Of a DNA stretch of 64,000 nucleotides, positions 47,091 to 58,600 are shown piece after piece (within the stretch, counting starts at the first letter, position 1; each line of letters starts with the position of its first letter). The stretch is from Tetrastigma voinierianum (Eukaryota; Streptophyta; Magnoliopsida; Vitales; Vitaceae), in assembly GCA_016808115.1 (NCBI GenBank), contig JAEQBH010004665.1, positions 1-64,000 of the forward strand. The letters are read 5' to 3'. A program made the position numbers and the translations under genes. The notes below the pieces were generated by a model. The model had not been told where the DNA came from, ran no database searches, and saw nothing but the letters and a program-made list of their open reading frames with translations.

Positions 47091-47689
47091 GTTCTGAAGC
47101 CTAGTTTCTATAAGAATAAAAAAAAAAGTAATACAAAATGAATAGATATATAAATAAATAAATAAAATGATGTGTCTTAAATATGCAAATCCATAACCTT
47201 TTCTTTAAAAAGAGAAATAACCTAAATTTTTTTTAAAAAAATTAGATTTAGTATTCTGTAAAAAATTTCTTCAAACTTATTATTTTTACTTCTTTTCCAA
47301 AATTTTCTCTTTTAATCATATCTTATTCATGAGTAGCTCCACTCTCTTTCATCCAAAAAGGGGATTGAGAAAGTTTTGGAATAGGTGGCCCATAAAACCA
47401 AACTAACTCCACTAAGAAATAATATTTTCAAATTTAGATGAATTTCAAATATTTTATTTCAATCCAATTCTCAATTGCCACATGTTTTTACAAATATATA
47501 CAATGTTTTATATTTTATGTATATTCTTATCAACAATTCCTGATAAGGGGTAATTTAATAAGTTGAAAATAATTAATATTCATTAAATGCAAAAAAAAAT
47601 TAGCATACAATCACCATCTAAATATATAATAAAAATATAATTAAAAAAAGGAGAAAATAGTATTAGTGCTTATATCTCTCGTCAATGTC

Positions 47690-47777
47690 CGTCGTCTTTT
47701 ATCTCGTATGGTAAAAGCAGCTCAAAATTTCAAAAAAGTGGGACATAGGGAATGGATGAGTCTCGGGTTCAAATCCC
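47690..47777 (+). repeat. tRNA-derived SINE-like head inside a left-copy-only insertion
   Basis: TATCTCGTATGGTAAAAG resembles an A box region, and CGGGTTCAAATCCC is a good B box about 55 bases later. A run of A follows at 47,822. The whole 47,357-47,911 stretch is missing from the right duplicate, as expected for an insertion or a deletion. Confidence 0.4.
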
Positions 47778-48477
47778 AATATGGACAATTTATTATATTA
47801 TAACTAAATGTGATTAGGTGTAAAAAAAAAAAAAAAAATCTCATCGAATCACCATTCATTATGGAAAAATGTGATTTTTTTTTAAAGCTAATAAATAAAT
47901 ATAAGGTGAGCATAAATAATTCATTATTCTTTATGCATGTATCTCAAATTCTCAATTAATATAGTGCGATAGATAAATAATTCGTATTTTTAAATGCTGC
48001 GTATCATGTCTCTTTTTTTAAATGAATTGTTCGAGATAAATTTTCGTTAAAATGATGAATATGGGATGAGAGAGGTTCGAATATCAATGAATGAAGTTAC
48101 TACATTGTATTAAAAAAGTTATTAGCTTTAAAAAAAAGTGAGACCTAGGTATACTTTCTATTTTTATTTATTAGAATTAAAATTTTTATTGAAATATATA
48201 AAAATATTATATAAATGGAAAAAACCTACCTTCTACTCTAAAATATTTTCAAAACTTTACAAAATTTGAGAAAACCAAATACATTTGGGTCCCTAAATTT
48301 AAATAATGGTATGTGCAATTAATTTGCTAATGGTTTAGATAAATATGTATATAATTATGCTGACATCTCAATACAAATTGTTAAATTTATTTAGAATAAA
48401 ATGTTATGGTGCATGTATATGTCCATATCCATCTTTAACCACTTTATTTTTAATTTTACTAGATGATAACATAGTTG

Positions 48478-48640
48478 ATTTATGGTCTTGGGGCTTACCC
48501 AAGAATCATTGAGTTCACGTCCCTTTATGGAGTGGCGGACTCATAAAATAAAATTATGAGGGACATAAAAAATTTGAGAGCATTCCTAGCCTGATAGTTT
48601 AATGAACTTGCAGCTAAGAGCTAAGAATTCGTTTGGTTGA
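48478..48640. repeat. tRNA-like SINE remnants, left copy
   Basis: TTCACGTCCC at about 48,514 corresponds to the better B box GTTCAAGTCCC at 62,375 in the right duplicate. The following CTAGCCTGATAGTTTAATGAA corresponds to the A box region of the SINE-like head at 62,441. Both predate the segmental duplication and have decayed more in this copy. Confidence 0.35.
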
Positions 48641-49799
48641 TACGATGCGAAAGAAAAATATTTTTCGTTGATTTAGCCCAGTAATATATCGAAAAAGCGT
48701 ATGTCGAAATCGCTGCTTAACGATAGATGGCTTGTCCCCAGGTTAATAGTCTAATGAAACGAATTAAAACCTATACATTTGATAGTTGCACAGTATATTG
48801 ACGACCGTTGATTTGATTTCTTGTCCTTCATGCGTTCGATCGCGAAGATACAAAATAAATGCTGCGCTAACACATCGCGCGAAGGGCGACAACCGCAGCA
48901 AGAGGCAGCGGCAGTCATCGTGCGTCAAAGTACACCTTCATCGTAGAAAAAAAGAAAGCATTATAAAAGCGCAAATACATATGGAAGAAATGGCAAAAAA
49001 AGATGGAAAAGAAGTGTAGATGAATGATTTAATGCAAAGAATGACAAAAAATCTATCCTCCTAGCTTAAACAAAAGAGGCTAACATAGAAAAAATTGAGA
49101 GAAATTGAGGCCATTTCATGGATCATATGTTGGTTCAAACCCCATTAAAAATAATTTTTTCTCAAATTTTCACGGGGCATTTGCCCCTCCTAAGCCGTAA
49201 GTCTGCCACTACCCTTATGGCCATCGCCCATATGTTATATCTTATCGTTAACATCAGGGTCATGTGGGATTAATAAAGGATTAGTAGGGGTGTGCACAAG
49301 TTAGCCCGAACATCAATGATCATCAATTTTTTTTTTTAATTTTCATTTTATTAACAAAAATTATTAATTATTCTCTTTAATTTTAAGGGTCCTATTTTTT
49401 ATTTTTTATAATCACCATATAAATTTTCAAATCCATATGGTGTATCCTGGCTTAGGATTGACGAACCTTCTTACTCCCTCTTCTAAAAATCCAATAAAAT
49501 CCTTTAAATTTCCATTTCTAGAATATCATAATATCTGGTCATATCATATCTCCGCAACTGTAAAATTTAATTAAATATCTAATTGTGAGTAGGAAATTTT
49601 AAATAATTTGAGTTCTATTTTTTATTAAAATATGGAAAGGGTATTTAAAGAAAATAAAGAAAAAGTAAAAGCCAAGTGAGCTGTAGACAATTAGGAGTTT
49701 TAGAAAAACAATGATTGCTTTCCCAATCTAATAGCCAATTTTTAACTAATCAATAATACCATGCTGATATTAAGTGTAGTATCTTACTGCTCCATAACA

Positions 49800-49947
49800 C
49801 AGTTCAACTTTGCACTACACTTTCTATGAATTCTTTTCCGTTTGCTGTCTTTTTCTCTCTCTCCAAACACTTGTGAAAGAGTGAAAGATCGAAGTCTGAA
49901 TCCACACTCTCTGCTTGGTTCGGAGAGCTCTACCTGCAACTTCTCTG
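49800..49947 (+). promoter_or_regulatory. 5' region of SAUR-like gene, copy 1
   Basis: A stretch collinear with 63,690-63,837 holds ACAGTTCAACTTTGCACTAC, a CTTTTTCTCTCTCTCC tract and GTGAAAGA. The strong conservation right up to the ATG fits a promoter-proximal and 5' UTR region. No TGTCTC auxin-response element is evident in this short interval. Confidence 0.45.
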
Positions 49948-50115
49948 ATGGCTTCCGCCATTAAGAGAGTCGAAAAGATCCGCCAAATCGTTCGTCTAAA
50001 GCAGGTAATGCAGTGATGGAAGACTATGAGTTTGCATATGAGACCGCGCTCCATACGCTCCTTCTCCGATTCTGACTGTGCCTCCAGTTTGAACCACCTC
50101 ATCCCCTCCGGATCC
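49948..50115 (+). pseudogene. SAUR: SAUR-like auxin-response gene, copy 1, stopped and truncated
   Basis: SAUR proteins are small auxin-induced regulators of cell expansion and are usually intronless. The frame starts MASAIKRVEKIRQIVRLKQ, typical of one SAUR subgroup. Codon 23 is TGA (50,014-50,016) where copy 2 has CGA, a C-to-T change at a CpG. Past the stop the frame continues WKTMSLHMRPRSIRSFSDSD and NHLIPSGS, the stretch just before the SAUR core. The core itself is absent, because at 50,116 the sequence becomes ILR1-like exon 2. The CAG|GTAATG in the KQVMQ codons looks like a splice donor but is probably chance. Confidence 0.8.
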
Positions 50116-53100
50116 CGATGCTTCTTGGTGCTGGAAAGATGCTTCAAAAGCATTTACAGGTGCAGATTTCTTACCATCATCTTTCATTGAAACTTTCTTA
50201 TGCATTGGATTAACATATCATTATCACTCCCCTGTTATGTCTCATTTTATGACCAGTGGAGCATTGAACAATCCATGATCGAAAATTGATTTCGCTATAG
50301 CTAAACACAATGCTGGTAAAGGAGTTGGCAATTATCATTATTCACAAGTATAATTTCACATATTCTGTAGTTTTATGTCAGTATAAAGCTTTTTCACGTT
50401 AAACAAATGAGTTATAAACATGGTTATGCTACTCACTGTAAAAACAAAGCATATGAGAATTACAAATATTGTACTGCATTTCGTGAGATAATCTGTTGTT
50501 ATTTTTTGTTTGTTTTATCCAAAAGGAATTGACTACTAAATGTACTTATAGATACAAATTTTAAAAACTAATTACTTAACTTTAGGATTACAAACTAAAA
50601 GACATTAGTAATAATTTTGAAATAGATGGAAAGAAATTGGTACTCTGAACCATCCAAGCAACTTGCTAAAGAATAATATTGGAACAAAATATTGGAACAG
50701 TAGGATACATAATAATAAATAAAATGTAGAATTAGTCAAAGCCTCGAGGGGACAAACCCAATCCGATCGAGAACGCGATTGATGTGCAAACCTTAGTTTC
50801 AAGAAAGGATTGACATGTATGGTAAGTAAGAAATTGTTTCTCAATGCAATTAATATGGTTGCTTTAGAACTTGTTATTGGGTTATTTGTTGTTATTGCCG
50901 ACTTAGGAATAATGCTGCTTTTTGAATTCATTTATTTGGTAGGTAGGAAAATTTATTATGTGATATTGTTTTAGAACTAGTGCGATGAATTTATGTTGTA
51001 TGGTTGTCTTTGAATTTGTTGGTTTGTAACTATCTCTTTGATAACATGTGTTGATTGTGACGTTATTTGGCATGATGCTCTTGCTTGTAGTGAGCTAAAT
51101 GTGATATATTGTTATAGGTAGATTAGATTAGAACAACCTTACTTGGCTTTGGTTTTCACTAGAATTCTTAAATGCTTTCTTGTTTTTGATAGTTTCCTAA
51201 AACATTTCTTTTACATAAGGCCTTCTAAATTATCACCCTTCCACAAACCTAGAGTATGTCGACGTAAAAATAGCAGATGACGAAATTGGAGTTTGGCAAG
51301 GCATTTTACTCTTATTGAAATTTTAGGGCATCCTTTTTATCTTTTTAGTAACCTATCTCTATGCTCAAAGTCACAGCATAAAGAGCTAGCTTTTCTAGCA
51401 TGAAAAGATCGTTATACTCTGCCCATTTCCATTGTGTATAAATTCATATTTTATTTACTTTGCTAAGTTTGGTTCTTTTGAACTGTTTCAGGGAATGTTG
51501 ATGTATTTCCAAGTCCTGTTAAGTTAAAATATGTAGTTCTAATTAAATTGGTTACATAGAAAAAGAAAAAAAGGAAACCTTTATTATAGTTTTGCCCAAA
51601 ACCGGCAAAGCCCCACTAAGAGAAGATACTTTGAAATTGTTTAGTTGTGTTTCTACTGGTAGTAATAAAAATAAAAGAGACAATTTACCTATACGAAAGG
51701 TGTTTAGTGACTGACTATTGACTTGGACAACATACATGGCATAAAGGTGTTCTTTATGCCTTCTTTTTGAGAGATTCACCGTTCATGTTGGGATATATCA
51801 CATTTCGTGATACTGTATCAATAAGATGGTCAATTTTTAAATAGGGGACAATCGTTCTAGTTTTCCAACCAGCTGAGGAAGGAGGTGGAGGAGCAAAGAA
51901 ATTATTAGAAACATGAATGTTGGAGAATATTGAAACCATCTTCGGGCTTCATGTGTCTAACCGTGTGCTTGCTAGATCAGTGGCTTCTAGGTCCGACCCC
52001 GTTTTAGCTGCTTGTGGTTTTTTTGATGTTGCAATTAGTAGGAAAGGGGGTCATGTAGCCCTTCCCCAACACTCCCTAGACCCAATATTGGCAACTTCAA
52101 ATGTGATAGTTAGTTTGCAGTAACTGGTTTCCCGTGAAGCTGATCCCTTGGATTCACAGGTACTTTCTTCTCTTCCTGTAACTAGCTGCCCATGTCTAAT
52201 TCAATGATGATTAATTTTTTGTGTTGAATTCAGTGAATTACATTGAAAAATCATAGCTATCTTCTTCATGGAATAGCCCTAGCAATGGGTTGTTTTTTCC
52301 CTTCTCGATGATGGCTTCGCAATGTCTGGATTGTTGTTTCAGGGTTGTTACAGATTTGCAATTAAAAGTTTGATCCCTATCTTTTGATTTGTAATAGTTA
52401 CCCACATCCAACAAAGTGCACATGGGGGATTTTGTATACTCATAAAACCTAAACCATTCTTATATTTTCTTTTACCTTGGATTTTGAAACAAATTTGTGA
52501 AACATCACAATAATGTTTCAGGACCATGGAGTGATGAAATCAATCCATTAGAGTTTGATAACACTTTTATCTTATCCTTTTTTTTTCTTCCCTATTTTCT
52601 ATATAGGATGAATTAGAAAATGGCTAAACTGGGTAGGTAGTCACAGTTGGGAAATTCAAAGGTGGTGGTGCATTTAATGTCATTCTTGATTCTGTTACAA
52701 TTGGAGGCACATTCAGGGCCTTTTCCACATAAAGCTTTCTACGACTCAAACAACGAATTGAAGAGGTACAATGGGTAAAAATGAATTGATTTCAACCACT
52801 ATATCCTTATAACTAACTCTATCCATTGAAAATTTCAAAATATTTCTCATTATCATGTGATTATTTTATCCTTCTATTAATCATCTTCAAATGCATTAGC
52901 AGGTAATCACATTACAAGCCAGCATACAGAGGTGCAACGCAACAGTGCAGTTTATTAACGCTTTCTACCTAGTAACTGCAAATGACAAATATTTGCACAA
53001 GCACTTCCAAAATGTAGCGGGGGATATGGTGGGTGCCCAGAATATCAAGGACATGCCTCCGATATTGGGAGTCGAAGACTTCTCATTTTTTGCAGAGGCC

Positions 53101-53304
53101 ATTCCAGGGTACTTCTTCTTCTTGGGGATGAAAAATGAAATGAAGGGGCATCTTGAACCGAGATATTCACCCAACTATATTGTCATTGACAATTTGCTTC
53201 CATATGGTGCAACTTTACATTCATCATTAGCCACAAGGTACCTCCTAGAATACCAGAAACCGATACCTACTTGGTCAAAAAAAAGTGTGCATGACGAGCT
53301 GTGA
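50116..53304 (+). pseudogene. ILR1-like: IAA-amino acid hydrolase ILR1-like, copy 2, 5'-truncated
   Basis: It begins inside exon 2 at the point equal to 34,197 of copy 1, just after the HACGHD motif, so exon 1 and the metal-binding Cys/His motif are gone. Exons are 50,116-50,159, 51,845-52,159, 52,637-52,765 and 52,903-53,304. Exon 3 has TGA (after KLLET) and TAA (LQ-stop-LVS), and exon 4 has TAA (after RAFST). Exon 5 is fully open and ends KKSVHDEL, an intact ER retrieval signal. Splice borders are kept in all, except that the acceptor before exon 4 is GGGTAG. Without start, signal peptide and metal site it cannot make a normal enzyme. Confidence 0.88.
52903..53304 (+). CDS. ILR1-like: ILR1-like copy 2, exon 5 (open, HDEL end)
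   Basis: The 133 codons are open from VITLQASIQRCNATVQFI through NDKYLHKHFQNVAGDM and EDFSFFAEAIPGYFFFLGMK to the terminal HDEL. This shows what exon 5 looks like without the indels of copy 1. The HDEL end matches known ILR1-family proteins, most of which are ER residents. Confidence 0.8.
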   Translation, partial: VITLQASIQRCNATVQFINAFYLVTANDKYLHKHFQNVAGDMVGAQNIKDMPPILGVEDFSFFAEAIPGYFFFLGMKNEMKGHLEPRYSPNYIVIDNLLPYGATLHSSLATRYLLEYQKPIPTWSKKSVHDEL

Positions 53305-53439
53305 GGTGCTTCAATTTCCTCTATACCAGGTAAGGGATTTGATTAATACTAATACTACGTAAGGAGGAGGGTATTGAAGGGTCCATTTATTAATTATTAT
53401 GTAGCTGTACCTGCACCTGCTTAAAAAAAAAAGACCATA

Positions 53440-53580
53440 TAAGGAAGATATGGTTTATTGGAGACTCTGATATTTGAGGAAAATGCCAGAATTTAGCTCA
53501 ATAAATTGCTGATATGGTTTATTGGAGACTCTGATATATGAGGAAAATGCTAGAATATTGCTCAATAAATTGCCCACAGC
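53440..53580. repeat. local tandem duplication of ~65 bp
   Basis: GATATGGTTTATTGGAGACT and the following CTGATAT(T/A)TGAGGAAAATGC(C/T)AGAAT occur twice, starting at about 53,449 and 53,514. Copy 1 has a single unit near 37,389. The duplication therefore arose after the ILR1 segments were doubled. Confidence 0.85.
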
Positions 53581-53704
53581 TCGTCTTTTTATCTCTTCGG
53601 AAAGGAAAAAAGCAATACAATTGCTTGTCATTCTCCCTTTTCCACTCTCCCCCTTCTTTTTGGTATACCAATGGCCAAAATTTAGGTCCATGATAATACT
53701 CTGA

Positions 53705-54041
53705 GATAGCCCTAAACTTGTGCAAATTCATGCCTCATAAACTAGATACATTCTCTTATATCAAAAACAGTGGATTTGGAAGATTATGGAGCCTCAAGGA
53801 TTTGTATTTGCCTTTGACATCACATCGATAACCCAGTGCCAGATCCAGTCTTTCACTCGAATCCCTATCAATTGCAACCCTGTAGTAAAACTTCACCCAC
53901 GGTGAAATCTTTATCACTTGCATGGTAGTAACAAGCGATGTGGTCGAAGCCTTCTTTGAGGTTCGTAGGTTTAATGGTGTAAGCTTTTGGAAGTCATTGC
54001 AACGAAATGTAAAGAAGCATATGGGATGTTTCAGGGTGATT
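53705..54041 (+). pseudogene. unknown repeated exon (FWKSLQRNVKKHMGCF), copy 2, cut by LTR
   Basis: It starts collinear with 42,490 (TGTGCAAATTC, TTGGAAGATTATGGAGCCT) but carries about 100 bases more between that point and the exon. KTSPTVKSLSLAW is followed by two stops where copy 3 is open (KTSPRSKSSSLSLGSN). The FWKSLQRNVKKHMGCF codons lie at about 53,983-54,030. At 54,042 the sequence becomes an LTR beginning TGTGACG. Confidence 0.5.
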
Positions 54042-56815
54042 TGTGACGCTCCAAAACCCGGGGGTCCCGTTGACAACCCGCCAACCCATGGAATACTTGG
54101 GTATCGCATATCGCGATACCACCATATCTCATGCCATTCACCGGGATCCATTCATGCCTATACATTTGAGAAAAATATTCAAATTTATCAAAACAATTCA
54201 TAAGAGTTGATTCTGACTCTCTTATATTACATATAAAAATCTAGTTTTTTTTTTTAACAAAAGGTTTCTCAAAGCCAGCCATTCGACTTTCTTTACACTG
54301 CGGTCCGGATGAGATCAGCCTTCTCCCATAACCGCACTTGAAAGGGGTCCCATGACGGGGTGAAGCGATGCCACGATAGAATAATTATCTGATAGGCTCT
54401 TTCTCAGCTAGTCACGCATGCGATGCCATTTCACACATTCAAGTAAAAACATACACATTCCTACTCAAATCTACATACCAAGGATGAGAATGTGACTCAC
54501 CTTGTCTCATGTCAGTTCTTGACTCCCTCACGCATTACATATGCTAAGTGTGTAGCCCAGCCATTTATGTTCCATCGGTAGCCATTTTTACCAACAAGCT
54601 TTTGTTTTATAGAGTCGAAAATCATTGGACAAACTCAGAGTATTCACTTTTTTACCAAGTCCAGAGTGTGTTTTTTTGTGGATAAGCGAATTTCCGGGGT
54701 CTCTCACCACGAGGGCTTCGCCTTTAGACACTTTCGCGAACTTTCATGTATTTGGATACATATGTCCCAACTAAGAATCTTTGGGTTTCACCTGAAGTAT
54801 CTATCCCTACTTGTTATACCCAACACATGTATTTTTCATTTCCTTTTTCTTTTATGCAATCATGAGACTCATTTTGGACGTTGTCCCATTTTACCGAGCC
54901 CACTATCGAACACCAAACACAATGTCTATCTCTACCATGCACTCACACCCATATCATGCGATGTCCCGTGCATAAATGCAATGCAATGACATTGCATGTA
55001 TCTCATGTTAATATGCACAATGTGTTTGGTTTCTACTAGCGATCAAGCATACATACACAACAAAATTTTTTAAAAATTTCGCCTTTTTGTAACCCAACAA
55101 GGGATCCATGTGATCCCGATAAGAGGAGGGATAGAAGAATCACATGTCACCATTAGAAGATGCTGTTCTACTCGACGTCGTGTGTGTGTCAAACCCAGCC
55201 TCTTGCCAGTGAAAGCGACAAATCAGCTCCCGCCTCTATAGCTATCCGCATGAAGAAGGCATAACCGGAAACCGAGATAAACGAGTGCTAGCAGGACAGA
55301 TTTCACGAAAACCCTGACGCTGCACTATAATTGTGAAAAGCGAATGAATGAATCCATAAAGGATCCCTTGGGTTTAAAATACCAGTAGGCCCGAGGTTGG
55401 TTTGACCCGTTCTATGTGTGATACAGCAGGTCCATAATGTTGGTAATTAGACTCAGCTTTGTTTTCAAGCCCACATAACATAAGCGGCCTCTAGCAAGGC
55501 ATTATGACCACCCAAATTATGTGGATGTCAATAGCCCAGGCATAACCTAATCCATAATAAATGTCGTAGTCCTTTGTCCTAACGATATCCTAATTGAACA
55601 CAAGGCATGGACTATGTCTCTCTTATAAAAGTTCAATCATACGATTTCTCGACCTCCATGTAAGCGATAATACGAATGGCATTAGCCCTTATTAATTCAT
55701 TTGAGCATGGTCATGCAATTTCCAGTCTCTCACATGTCGAGGGGCACACAAATATCTCTATAAAATGAGGGACAAATCCTTTCATCCCTCACGTCCTTTA
55801 CATGATTTATTTTATGTCCCGACTACGATTATGTATTACCACACACTTTATTATAGATGATGTTGAATTATTGTCAAAACATAAAACTCCTCTTAGGGAC
55901 TATGGGTGGTGTTAGGTCGAAGGACAAAGAAGACATTATTATGATGAGAAATACTTGTGACTTATAATCATGTAGTATTCTCATGGTGGGTCGATCCGGC
56001 CTGAAAGTTCACCCAGCGTGTTAGCATGAAGTGACTTAATATCATATATGCATGATCGATTAGAACATGATCATCGGTCAAACTCCATACTAGTCTTAAT
56101 TCTGTTAATACGATAATGAGCAATGGGGCAATTTAAGTAGTATTCCATTTGAAGTCCAGGGTTCTACTATTAAGTCACACATTTAATGATCATAAGTGGA
56201 ATCAACTATCCATGGAGTAAATCACCAAATTAGAAATGTAAGATGATAATGAAAATGCCTCTTTATTATTGAAATATAAAAGTAATAACAATTATACTGG
56301 CCCTTGCTAGGGCACATCACTTCTTCTGATGAATGTCACGTGCAACAATTCAAGTATACTTCATACCAACTATCATGGATAGTATATTTAATACATGTAA
56401 TTATTCCATTTTATTTCCATATATCTCAAACATGCTCCACAATACAATAAACATGTTATTCACTTTCATACATCCTAGGCATATATCAGCGCAGTATTAA
56501 CCATACAAGCAAGGATAACTTGGTACTCTTTATCAATTGTGGCATAAGCAATGCCCATAAAACAATCCCCACATCAATCAATTTTTTTTTAACAAATTTC
56601 AAGACTGTCATTAACGGCTATAAATTATTGTGAAGCATTTCTCGGACTCGACCCCGAAATTGTCTAGAAAAGCAGGTCCAGTTTGAAAGCTTCAGTCCTA
56701 AGGTTGAAATTTGAATCACAAAACTATTATGGCCCTTAGATTAGAGGAACCTTGATGTAAGAAAACCTTCCTATAGCGCTGACTTCGGCACCACTGTGTC
56801 AGCGGGGGTGTCATT
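54042..56815. mobile_element. Ty3/gypsy-type LTR block (~2.8 kb)
   Basis: It begins TGTGACGCTCCAAAACCCGG and then GGGTCCCGTTGACAACC, closely matching the start of the chromovirus 5' LTR at 11,149. A G+C-rich GCGGGGGTGTCA near 56,804-56,815 is a possible other end, whose reverse complement begins TGACACCCCC. No gag or pol motif occurs inside. The short frames, such as 54,666-54,989, match nothing I recognise. Orientation is uncertain. Confidence 0.55.
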
Positions 56816-58262
56816 TCTTGTTTATTATAAACTTATAAACTTTAAGCTTGTTCATTCATATAATGTTATACATTTAACTTGTATTATATTTTGCTTGTGG
56901 ATTACAAAGTTGCTCTGATTCTATATAGAAGTGTTCAATACACAATATTTACATTGCTTACAAAAACAAAAATACATATACATTAGACCCAAATGGTTTC
57001 GATAGGCACCTAGTGATGTTGACTTTGACCTACGATGCGGATTGCCTTGTCCTCCTAGTTTCTCTGTACATCTCATTGGATGAAGCGCGTATTAAACATA
57101 GGCAGTGGAAATAATACTCATGGATGATCCTGTGGGATCATCTCACACTTTAGATACATGCATATACTTACTGACAAATATAACATTTACATATCTTATC
57201 CATTTTCATATCTACTTTCATAACATGTTTCATTTCTTATCATATTTCATATACTTTTCGTGTCATCTTACACTTTACTTATTGTTCTTGTAATCGTATA
57301 CTATCATCACATAGCAGTGCTATGCTTCTCATATCATGTCATATATTATATACATCTCATTTGAATATACTTGTCATTTGCTTTTATGTTGCATAAACCT
57401 TAGAAGTGGATACGAAAGAAACGTAATGTACTTAGGAAGGTACTATCCTTTGTCTGAGAACTGATGATTTGTATTTGTATGACCCAAACGAGGCTGCTAT
57501 AATGATCCAAACGGGATCTATGTCATCGACTCAAACGGGGCCTCGATATCTGTAAACTGCATGTTGCAGCAACTGTATCCCTAGAGGCATGCCTATCTAT
57601 CCAACTACCCAATCATAAGCAGGGAAGTAGTTTTATTATGTTTTCTTAACAATCTTTCAGGTATTAGAAAAAGATATCTCATATACATGAATAACTAGTG
57701 ATATCATGTATACTTATGAGATATTCATTATCAAATAATCTCTTATAAACATTTATTCTCCTTTTCATATACCAAGAGTATCGTGTATTCTCTTTGGCTT
57801 TCATAACGCATGTTATCATGATCATGTACTCATGATGCATTATTTCATATAACAATACATTTATATAACCTTTATACAATTTCGATTCCATAACCAGTGC
57901 CTTTGAACTAATTCGAGGCAACTCCACAAATCCATTTGACTCTGATTTTTTAGACCACATGCTTGGGATTATTAGAAAAAGTTATCTTCTAACTCAATAT
58001 ACCCCTATGTCTTAAGTTTCTTATGGTTCAAAAATCATGTCATTTGGATTTTTAATTTGGGAGATATGGTCTAAATACCAAAACTATTCCAAAACCCAAA
58101 ACTGTATCAGAATTAAATTAAAAACAGAGCCTCACTTTGACGAATTTTCTGAGTATACTAGGGTCCAAATTTACATACACCTATTTCAAGGAGATTTGTT
58201 TTTCTAGATGTCTAGTTTACCCATAATTTTGAATCACTCAATTTGGATGAGTGATGGCCAAG
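56816..58262 (-). mobile_element. second LTR-like fragment, reverse orientation
   Basis: Its right end (58,205-58,262) carries TTTACCCATAATTTTGAATC and then ACTCAATTTGGATG. This resembles TTTACCAAAAATTTGAATCA at 39,520 in the LTR of 37,561-40,470. Near 57,480-57,545 the phrase ACCCAAACGAGG / ATCCAAACGGGA / ACTCAAACGGGG recurs about every 30 bases. It is noncoding. It ends where the third copy of the unknown exon begins. Confidence 0.45.
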
Positions 58263-58600
58263 CTATGGCCAATAAAACTTCACCACGGTCGAAATCTTCA
58301 TCCTTGTCACTTGGTAGTAATAGACGATCCATCGGAGATCAACCTTGCCCCCGAGGTTCGGGTAGGTTTAATGGTTCAAACTTTTGGAAGTCATTGCAGC
58401 GAAATGTAAAGAAGCATATGGGATGTTTCAGGATGGTTGCAGGAAGGCCAAAGGATACTTAAGGGCCTTCTTGATAAAGCCCAAAAAGTCTTCTTTGGGT
58501 GTTGCGATGTGAACTACGAAGAACATGAAGAGAAACTAAAAGCATTGATTCTCTATTGCAAGAATTATTATTCTCAGGGATTGATTTACTAATTGTTATA
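58263..58600 (+). pseudogene. unknown repeated exon (FWKSLQRNVKKHMGCF), copy 3
   Basis: The frame at 58,208-58,462 reads KTSPRSKSSSLSLGSNRRS, then SGRFNGSNFWKSLQRNVKKH and MGCF. Near 58,490-58,592 another frame reads FFGCCDVNYEEHEEKLKALI and LYCKNYYSQGLIY followed by a stop. This is the best-preserved copy. Serine-rich and basic residues suggest a soluble or membrane-associated tail, but I cannot name the family. Confidence 0.45.

Larger units (their letters stand above)
43468..50115. repeat. segmental duplication, left copy (ends in SAUR)
   Basis: This is collinear with 60,555-64,000. Anchors include TTTGACTAGTCAAAA (44,456 and 61,355), ATGATGTGTGGTCTCGT (44,560 and 61,527), AATGGTATGTGCAATTAATT (48,305 and 62,168), TGAGCTGTAGACAATTAGGA (49,677 and 63,566), and the SAUR start. 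The left copy alone has about 2.5 kb at 44,580-47,090 with the PTPMT1-like fragment, and about 0.55 kb at 47,357-47,911 with a SINE-like head. The rest is A+T-rich and apparently noncoding. Confidence 0.8.

Noticed and set aside
50001..50010. CAG|GTAATG in the SAUR frame as a real splice donor
   Set aside because: SAUR genes are intronless, and the bases encode the conserved KQVMQ stretch in both copies.
54666..54989. 107-codon frame as a gene
   Set aside because: It lies inside LTR-like DNA, has no recognised motif, and is not matched elsewhere.
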